Below are positions 41,404 through 46,311 of a stretch of DNA of 46,311 bases, piece by piece. Source of the stretch: Ruminococcus flavefaciens (lineage in GTDB: Bacteria; Bacillota; Clostridia; Oscillospirales; Ruminococcaceae); the NCBI GenBank assembly GCA_002310115.1, contig DBYI01000065.1:1-46311 (forward strand). Reading direction: 5' to 3'. The notes beneath the pieces are model-generated. The model saw only the letters and a program-made list of their open reading frames with translations. It did not search any database and was not told the DNA's origin. Numbering within the stretch: the first letter of the stretch is position 1; the number at the start of each line of letters is the position of its first letter. The position numbers were made by a program, and so were the translations under genes.

Positions 41404-42045
41404 TTACTCATTCTTTATTATGCAATCAATAAGCTCGGGGAGTTCACTGAATTTCCTGAGCTTTAGTGTTTTCTGCTCTATTTTTCCGAAGCCGTAGGCA
41501 GCATGGATAAACTCCAGTCCAGCCTTCATCGTCGCGTCGTAGTCCCCCTGTATATCGCCTATATACCAAGCTCTTTCAAGTCCGTTGCGTTTTGCTAACA
41601 GTGCTATATTATCCCCTTTTTCTTTAAGATTATTGCCGTAGCACTCAATGTCTTCAAAGTACTTACCAAAGCAGTAATGCTCAAGAAAAGACTCTATGTA
41701 TCCGCTCTGACAGTTACTTACAATGTAAAGAGAATATTTCTTGCTAAGGAGTTTCAAAGTCTTTTCAAGTTCAGGATAAAGAACTCCACCGTGTTCTAGG
41801 AGGTATTCGTTCTCATAATCACCGCATTTCTGCAAAAGCTCCATGCGCTCCTGTTTTGGAAGATCTCCAAATATTATATCGGCTATCCTGTCCATAGTCA
41901 GTCCCATAACTCCCATTATATCCTCTTTGGTTATCTCAGAACGATTGTAGCCAAGTTGTTTAACCTTTTCAGTCCACGAAGCCGCAACATTTTCGGACGA
42001 ATCCCATAGAGTACCATCCATATCAAAAATAAGTCCTATTTTCAT
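41404..42045 (-). CDS. HAD-superfamily phosphatase
   Basis: A 213-residue hydrolase with motif I LIFDMDGTLWDSS (nucleophile Asp and acid Asp), a helical cap, motif II IVSNC, the Lys region LKEKGDNIALLAKRNG and motif IV WYIGDIQGDYDATMKAGLEFIHAAYGFG. It resembles phosphoglycolate-phosphatase / Gph-type members; substrate cannot be read from sequence. ATGA overlap with the glycerol-1-phosphate-dehydrogenase-like gene suggests a shared pathway, for example removal of phosphate from its product. Confidence 0.88.
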   Translation of the reverse strand: MKIGLIFDMDGTLWDSSENVAASWTEKVKQLGYNRSEITKEDIMGVMGLTMDRIADIIFGDLPKQERMELLQKCGDYENEYLLEHGGVLYPELEKTLKLLSKKYSLYIVSNCQSGYIESFLEHYCFGKYFEDIECYGNNLKEKGDNIALLAKRNGLERAWYIGDIQGDYDATMKAGLEFIHAAYGFGKIEQKTLKLRKFSELPELIDCIIKNE

Positions 42046-43106
42046 TTTCCATCCACCATTCTTGCGTATATTTCATTAAGTTGCACCCTGTCATGCTTTA
42101 TTTCGTCAAGTATGGTTATCCTGCCTGTTCTAACAGTTCTAGCTTTCAGCCATATATCAGCAAACATCTCTTCAGAAATGCCATAGGATTTTGGATTCAC
42201 GTCCAATCCGTATGTTTTGAAAAAAACTAAAAGTCCATCTATGGTCTGCCCTTGAAATATGCATGCTGGAAGAGTTCCAAGAGCAACTCCCATACCATGT
42301 GAAATCTTTATTTCAGGATAGTATTCCTCGATAGCATGCGCAAAAAGATGCTCGCTTCCGCTGCAGGGTCGCGACGAACCTGCAATTTCCATAGCTAGCC
42401 CTCCCATAACTAGAGCGCGTGAAAGTATCCTTATGAAAACGCGGCTCTTCATATCCTTTTCATCGCAATGATAGACAGAATCATAGCTCATTCTGCTAAG
42501 AGCATAGGCAAAATCGTCCACCTGTGTGCCTGTTTTCGCCGCCGAAAGTTTCCAGTCATAGAGAGCTGTGTGCTTTGCGATAGTATCACCAATTCCCGAG
42601 AGAGTCTGCCCCTCAGGCGCATTGATTATCATGTTCGTATCGACAATTATAGCCGTTGGAATTTTGCAAGCAAAGGTTTTTCTAGCAACTCCATAAGTCT
42701 CAAGTACAGAAAAAGGAGAAGCAAGCGAATCGTTGCTCAGCGAGGTCGGCATGCATATATATACAGCCTTGCTTATGTGCGCAGCGTATTTCGCAGTATC
42801 AAGAACTCTTCCGCCACCTATACCTATGATAACTTTTATATCTTCAACGCAAACCTTTTTTGCAATTGCAACTGCTTCGTCGAAACTCGCACTTTTCATG
42901 GCGACTATCTCAGCATTACCAAAATCCCGGCTTATATCAGTTATTTTCTCTTTATAAATACCAATGAGAAAATCCTCGGAGACCACTATGGTCTTTTGTC
43001 CAGTTATCTCAGGAATATATCGCCTAATTATCTCGTCAGAATGAAAAAAAGCGTCCTCCTCTACAACAAGACATATAGGAAGGTTAAATCGCGTATGCTG
43101 GTTCAT
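42042..43106 (-). CDS. Glycerol-1-phosphate dehydrogenase-like protein (AraM/EgsA family)
   Basis: A 354-residue member of the iron/zinc dehydrogenase superfamily. VIIGIGGGRVLDTAKYAAHI, MPTSLSNDSLASPFSVLE, PTAIIVDTNMIINAP, SGIGDTIAKHTALYDWKLSA, PCSGSEHLFAHAIEEYYPEI and SHGMGVALGTL match the family pattern block by block; metal ligands are the Asp of GIGD and the two His of SEHLFAHA and SHGMG. Family members reduce dihydroxyacetone phosphate to sn-glycerol-1-phosphate; related clades may use other substrates. GAGGTGG precedes the ATG. First gene of a two-gene unit with the HAD phosphatase. Confidence 0.87.
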   Translation of the reverse strand: MNQHTRFNLPICLVVEEDAFFHSDEIIRRYIPEITGQKTIVVSEDFLIGIYKEKITDISRDFGNAEIVAMKSASFDEAVAIAKKVCVEDIKVIIGIGGGRVLDTAKYAAHISKAVYICMPTSLSNDSLASPFSVLETYGVARKTFACKIPTAIIVDTNMIINAPEGQTLSGIGDTIAKHTALYDWKLSAAKTGTQVDDFAYALSRMSYDSVYHCDEKDMKSRVFIRILSRALVMGGLAMEIAGSSRPCSGSEHLFAHAIEEYYPEIKISHGMGVALGTLPACIFQGQTIDGLLVFFKTYGLDVNPKSYGISEEMFADIWLKARTVRTGRITILDEIKHDRVQLNEIYARMVDGK

Positions 43107-43136
43107 TTTACCACCTCATTTTCTGTTTTTAAGATT

Positions 43137-43165
43137 ATTATATCATATATTTATTTGTTTATCAA
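43137..43165 (-). promoter_or_regulatory. Promoter of the dehydrogenase / HAD unit
   Basis: Minus strand TTGATA at 43165-43160 and TATAAT at 43142-43137, spacer 17 bp. Confidence 0.8.
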
Positions 43166-43230
43166 TTATTTTATAGCAATCATTTTTATAGATTTTCAGT
43201 GTTAAGTCATTGCTAGTCTGCATGATGTGT

Positions 43231-43260
43231 AAAAAAAGCGGCTCAGATGTACTGAACCGC
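43231..43260 (-). terminator. Terminator of the tRNA gene
   Basis: GCGGTTCAG, a 5-nt loop and CTGAGCCGC (one G-U pair) are followed on the minus strand by seven T (43231-43237). It lies 6 nt past the tRNA 3' end. Confidence 0.92.
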
Positions 43261-43265
43261 ATTAG

Positions 43266-43339
43266 CGTCCCAAAGAGGAGTCGAACCTCCGGCCTACTGC
43301 TTAGGAGGCAGTCGCTCTATCCTACTGAGCTATTGGGAC
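43266..43339 (-). tRNA. tRNA-Arg (anticodon CCU)
   Basis: On the minus strand the acceptor arms GTCCC/GGGAC, a D-arm around AGCTCAGTAGGATAGAGC, an anticodon arm ACTGC-CTCCTAA-GCAGT with anticodon CCT, and a T-arm GGAGG-TTCGACT-CCTC all fit. The discriminator base is G and the 3' CCA is not encoded (CTA follows). It reads AGG codons. Confidence 0.97.
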
Positions 43340-43352
43340 AAATCTAAGTAAT

Positions 43353-43381
43353 ATTTTAACACATATTTCTGCTCATTTCAA
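43353..43381 (-). promoter_or_regulatory. Promoter of tRNA-Arg
   Basis: Minus strand TTGAAA at 43381-43376 and TAAAAT at 43358-43353, spacer 17 bp, about 13 nt before the tRNA 5' end. Confidence 0.78.
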
Positions 43382-43453
43382 GTACCAGATAATAATTTTA
43401 TTTATTTAACATATTTAAAATAGAGAAGGGTGGATTTATTCACCACAGTAAAT

Positions 43454-43603
43454 CTACTCAATTATATGGCAGTTTGAGTTATGAGAGCAGGCACTGCAAT
43501 TACCGCAGCAGCGCCCTTTTTTCTTCTGCTTTATAATACTCCGCACTGAAAGTATAATTCCCGCAGCTATAAGAAGCATTATTATCACATCATAAATGTT
43601 CAT
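43454..43603 (-). CDS. FeoB-associated Cys-rich membrane protein
   Basis: A 49-residue protein. One N-terminal membrane helix (DVIIMLLIAAGIILSVRSII) is followed by a basic stretch KQKKKGR and a Cys-rich end, CCGNCSACSHNSNC, with five Cys. Such small proteins commonly follow feoB in Firmicutes and are thought to assist ferrous iron handling; no exact role is proven. The ATG is 1 nt beyond the feoB stop, and GGAG lies 9 nt upstream inside the end of feoB, so translation is coupled. A weak hairpin near 43430 may end the transcript. Confidence 0.88.
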   Translation of the reverse strand: MNIYDVIIMLLIAAGIILSVRSIIKQKKKGRCCGNCSACSHNSNCHIIE

Positions 43604-43604
43604 T

Positions 43605-45947
43605 TCAGTTCACTCCTAAAGCTAAGCATATTAACCTGATAACAAGTGCTGCAACCCATGCCACCGAACATTGAAATATAACCATAGTAAACGCCCATTT
43701 TTTGCCGAGCTCGCGTTTTACAGCTGCAATTGCTGCTACACATGGTGTATATAGTAAGCTGAATACAAGAAGCGAAGCTGCACCTGCAGTAGTAAGGGCT
43801 GCTCCCACATTTCCGGAAAAAAGCACTTCAAGAGTAGAAACAACGCTCTCCTTTGCCATAAATCCTGTGATAAGTGAGGTTACTATTCGCCAGTCTCCGA
43901 GACCTATGGGGCGGAACACAGGTTCTAAAAGTCCCGCAACAGCTGCAAGAATACTCCCCTCTGAATCGCTCACCATATTAAAGTCAAAGCTGAAATTCTG
44001 CATAAACCATACAACTACTGTTGCGATAAGTATCACAGAAAAAGCTCTTTGCAGGAAATCCTTGGCCTTTTCCCAAAGTAGCTGGATTACATTCTTAAAG
44101 CTCGGCATACGGTAATTTGGGAGTTCCATAACAAAAGGAACAGCTTCACCACGAAAAATAGTTTTTCTGTAGAGAAGAGCGGTGATAATCCCCATAAAAA
44201 TCCCAAGTATATAAAGTCCTGCCATTATGAGTCCGCCACGTTTGGGAAAGAATGCGCTGACAAAAAAAGCGTAAATTGGTAGCTTTGCCGTACAGCTCAC
44301 AAATGGGGTAAGAAGAATTGTCATCTTTCTATCTCTCTCGCTTGGTAAAGTTCTTGTAGACATCACCGCAGGAACAGTACAACCAAATCCAATTAGTAAA
44401 GGAACTATACTTCTGCCAGAAAGCCCGATTTTACGCAATAGCTTATCCATAACAAAGGCAACACGAGCAATGTATCCGCTATCCTCCAGTAGTGACAGGA
44501 AGAAAAACAATGTCACAATAACAGGTAGGAAACTGAGTACGCTTCCCACACCTGTAAAAATACCATCAATAACCAAACTGTGGATAGTGTCATTAATACC
44601 TATCTTCAAAAGGAGACTGTCAGTCGCCCCCGTAAGCCAATCTACTGCCTTTTCAAGTAACCCCTGTAGCCATGCACCTATAACGTTAAAAGTTAGCAGG
44701 AAAACAAGTATCATAATACCTAGAAATGCTGGTATCGCTGTGTACTTTCCTGTAAGGAACTTGTCCGCACGGCGACTTCTTATAGTTTCCTTACTCTCGC
44801 GTGGCCTGGCAACTGTCTCATCACATATTCTGCGGATAAATGCGAATCGCATATCTGCAATGGCGGCACTCCTATCGAGACCACGTTCCTTTTCCATCTG
44901 ACTGATAATATGCTCAAGCATTTCCTTCTCGTTGTCATCCAGTTTGAGCTGATCCAATATCAGCTTATCTCCCTCAACAAGCTTGCTTGCAGCAAATCTT
45001 ACAGGTATGCCAGCTGTTTTGGCATGGTCGTCTATGAGAGCTATTATTCCATGGAGACAGCGATGAACCGCACCATTCTTGTGCCTCTCGTCGCATAAAT
45101 CCTGCTGAATAGGACGTTCCTGATAATGTGCAATATGTAAAGCATGATCGATTAGTTCGTCAACGCCCTTGTTCTTTGAAGCAGAAATTGGAACTACTGG
45201 AACTCCGAGAAGCTGCTCCATAGCGTTTATGTCTACAGAACCACCATTTCCGCTAACCTCATCCATCATATTCAACGCAACTACCATAGGGATATTCATC
45301 TCAAGAAGCTGCATGGTGAGATAAAGATTACGCTCGATATTCATAGCGTCAACGATATTTATGATAGCCCTCGGCTTATTATCGAGAACAAAATTACGTG
45401 AAACTATCTCCTCGCTACTATACGGTGACATAGAGTAAATTCCAGGGAGATCAGTTACAAGAGTATTTGAATACCCCTTTATCGGACCATCTTTTCTGTC
45501 CACGGTAACTCCTGGAAAATTCCCTACATGCTGATTAGATCCCGTTAGGCGATTGAAAAGTGTAGTCTTACCACAGTTCTGATTGCCAACTAGAGCGAAT
45601 GTTAGTTGTTCATTAGCGGGAAGAGGATCACCGTCTCCCTTTGCGTGAAATATACCACCCTCTCCGAGACCTGGGTGATGAGTTTTAGTTTTTTTCTTAT
45701 AAGCCACAGAAGCTGTCTTTTCGCTGAGTGGCGTAACCTCTATTCTGTCCGCATCAGCAATGCGTAGGGTAAGCGAGTAGCCATGTATCTCGAGTTCCAT
45801 AGGGTCGCCCATAGGAGCGAGCTTAAGCATTGTAACTTCTGCTCCTGGGATAATACCCATATCGAGGAAATGCTGCCTAAGAGCGCCCTCTCCTCCGACA
45901 ATCTCAACAATGGCACTTTCGCCTGCTTTCATTTCCTTTAGTGTCAT
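43605..45947 (-). CDS. feoB: Fused FeoA-FeoB ferrous iron transporter
   Basis: A 780-residue protein. Residues 1 to about 72 are a FeoA SH3-like domain (MTLKEMKAGESAIVEIVGGE). The GTPase domain has G1 GNQNCGKTTLF (about 121-131), G2 FPGVTVDRKDG, G3 TDLPGIYSMSPYSSEE, G4 NMMD and G5 SASK. The membrane core has the Cys-containing segments GFGCTVPAVMSTRTLPSERDR and FVSCTAKLPIYAFF thought to line the iron path. It imports Fe(II) under low oxygen. The ATG at 45947 is chosen because AAGGA lies 5 nt upstream and FeoA starts there; 34 more upstream codons are open but would begin close to the -35 box and upstream of the -10. Confidence 0.95.
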   Translation of the reverse strand: MTLKEMKAGESAIVEIVGGEGALRQHFLDMGIIPGAEVTMLKLAPMGDPMELEIHGYSLTLRIADADRIEVTPLSEKTASVAYKKKTKTHHPGLGEGGIFHAKGDGDPLPANEQLTFALVGNQNCGKTTLFNRLTGSNQHVGNFPGVTVDRKDGPIKGYSNTLVTDLPGIYSMSPYSSEEIVSRNFVLDNKPRAIINIVDAMNIERNLYLTMQLLEMNIPMVVALNMMDEVSGNGGSVDINAMEQLLGVPVVPISASKNKGVDELIDHALHIAHYQERPIQQDLCDERHKNGAVHRCLHGIIALIDDHAKTAGIPVRFAASKLVEGDKLILDQLKLDDNEKEMLEHIISQMEKERGLDRSAAIADMRFAFIRRICDETVARPRESKETIRSRRADKFLTGKYTAIPAFLGIMILVFLLTFNVIGAWLQGLLEKAVDWLTGATDSLLLKIGINDTIHSLVIDGIFTGVGSVLSFLPVIVTLFFFLSLLEDSGYIARVAFVMDKLLRKIGLSGRSIVPLLIGFGCTVPAVMSTRTLPSERDRKMTILLTPFVSCTAKLPIYAFFVSAFFPKRGGLIMAGLYILGIFMGIITALLYRKTIFRGEAVPFVMELPNYRMPSFKNVIQLLWEKAKDFLQRAFSVILIATVVVWFMQNFSFDFNMVSDSEGSILAAVAGLLEPVFRPIGLGDWRIVTSLITGFMAKESVVSTLEVLFSGNVGAALTTAGAASLLVFSLLYTPCVAAIAAVKRELGKKWAFTMVIFQCSVAWVAALVIRLICLALGVN

Positions 45948-46013
45948 ATAATTCCTTCTATTCGTTATAATAAATCTATGAGCCTGATTCCGTCCAAACG
46001 GAGCTTTAATTCC

Positions 46014-46031
46014 TGTTATCATTATATAACA
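46014..46031 (-). promoter_or_regulatory. Palindrome over the feo promoter -10, possible operator
   Basis: TGTTAT, 6 nt, ATAACA form a perfect 6-bp inverted repeat that spans the -10 box, a usual place for a repressor. The minus strand also contains ATAATGATAA, like half of a Fur box, but the full Fur palindrome is not present. Any metal regulator is inferred only. Confidence 0.4.
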
Positions 46032-46049
46032 TTTTATTATGCAAGTCAA
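46021..46049 (-). promoter_or_regulatory. Promoter of the feo operon
   Basis: Minus strand TTGACT at 46049-46044 and TATAAT at 46026-46021, spacer 17 bp. Start point near 46014, giving a leader of about 67 nt that includes a small inverted repeat TCCGT-N4-ACGGA at 45989-46002. Confidence 0.87.
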
Positions 46050-46311
46050 TACGGTTTAATCAAGATGGATTTAACTTTACGTTTTCCGTAAATTTCTTTT
46101 GATAACTGTAGCTTTTTTATAAAATGTGCAATACTAATTAGAACCATGACTATGTATTGCCTTATGACAATACAACTCAATAAAGAACAATAATAATATC
46201 TCCCTCTCTTGCTGCATATTTTTACTATTAGATGCACTGCCTCTATGGAATGCCAATGGAAGCTCATACATACTCTAATCACTAACTTAGTGTAAAATTT
46301 ATGTGGGCATG
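46050..46311. other. A/T-rich region upstream of feoAB, no gene seen
   Basis: No convincing coding region, RNA or repeat was found. A 78-codon frame on the minus strand lacks a ribosome site and has an unlikely composition. The last bases continue past the window edge. Confidence 0.5.

Noticed and set aside
46014..46031. A classical Fur box
   Set aside because: Only about half of the consensus is matched; it is listed as a possible operator without naming the regulator.
45948..46049. A 34-residue N-terminal extension of FeoA-FeoB
   Set aside because: It would begin at the -35 box, upstream of the predicted transcription start, and the FeoA domain begins exactly at 45947.
46046..46282. A 78-codon frame upstream of feoB on the minus strand
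   Set aside because: It starts with GTG without a ribosome site, covers the feo promoter and has an unlikely residue make-up.
1..46311. Mobile elements, prophage or integrase genes
   Set aside because: No transposase, integrase, phage protein or terminal inverted repeats were recognised; the tRNA-Arg is not followed by an integrase or a repeat of its 3' end.

Overview
The window looks like a low-GC Gram-positive anaerobe of the Ruminococcus / Oscillospiraceae type. The grounds are a GlgC plus GlgD pair, a SpoIIE homologue, the oxygen-independent (cbi) corrin pathway, a fused FeoA-FeoB with a small Cys-rich partner, a GH9 cellulase with an N-terminal CBM4/9-like module, Thr-rich membrane-anchored surface proteins, strong AGGAGG ribosome sites and near-consensus sigma-A promoters with 17-bp spacers. 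This assignment is inferred from gene content; no search was run.

Layout. Positions 1-38 are the 5' end of a 16S rRNA gene reading leftward out of the window, with two tandem promoters (256-284 and 353-381). Next comes a leftward glycogen operon, glgB-glgC-glgD-glgA (6356 to 497), then spoIIE (8838-6604). From 30.9 kb down to 9.0 kb runs one unbroken leftward series of 24 genes: mscS, a phosphoesterase, two flavoproteins, a beta-propeller-like protein, a small orphan, rsmA/ksgA, and then cbiL-D-F-G-H-J-ET-A, cobT-U-S, a second short CobU-like gene, cobC, cbiB, cobD, cbiP and cbiC. Most junctions are ATGA overlaps or gaps of about 10 nt or less. The only clear promoter is at 30965-30993, and a strong terminator lies at 8943-8983. 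No cobalamin riboswitch was seen in front of the corrin genes.

From 31 to 33.2 kb is a leftward pair, a divergent guanylate-kinase-like gene and a soluble nucleotide-sugar 4,6-dehydratase. From 33.5 kb the map becomes a mosaic of short units, nearly all with a visible promoter or terminator: a membrane-anchored GH9 cellulase (+), a GNAT acetyltransferase (-), a repeat-bearing surface protein and a glycosyltransferase (+), a Nudix hydrolase (-), an orphan protein plus an iron alcohol dehydrogenase (+), a glycerol-1-phosphate-dehydrogenase-like gene with a HAD phosphatase (-), a tRNA-Arg(CCU) (-), and the iron-uptake pair feoAB plus a 49-residue Cys-rich protein (-).

Function. The left third makes glycogen from glucose-1-phosphate via ADP-glucose. 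The middle builds adenosylcobalamin from precorrin-2 / cobalt-sirohydrochlorin to the finished nucleotide loop; the chelatase, the uroporphyrinogen methyltransferase and the ATP:corrinoid adenosyltransferase are not here. The right third is surface, cell-envelope, polysaccharide and iron functions. No CRISPR array, phage, transposase or integrase was recognised. Several start codons were moved inward from the longest open frame on the basis of ribosome-binding sites; this is stated in each entry.
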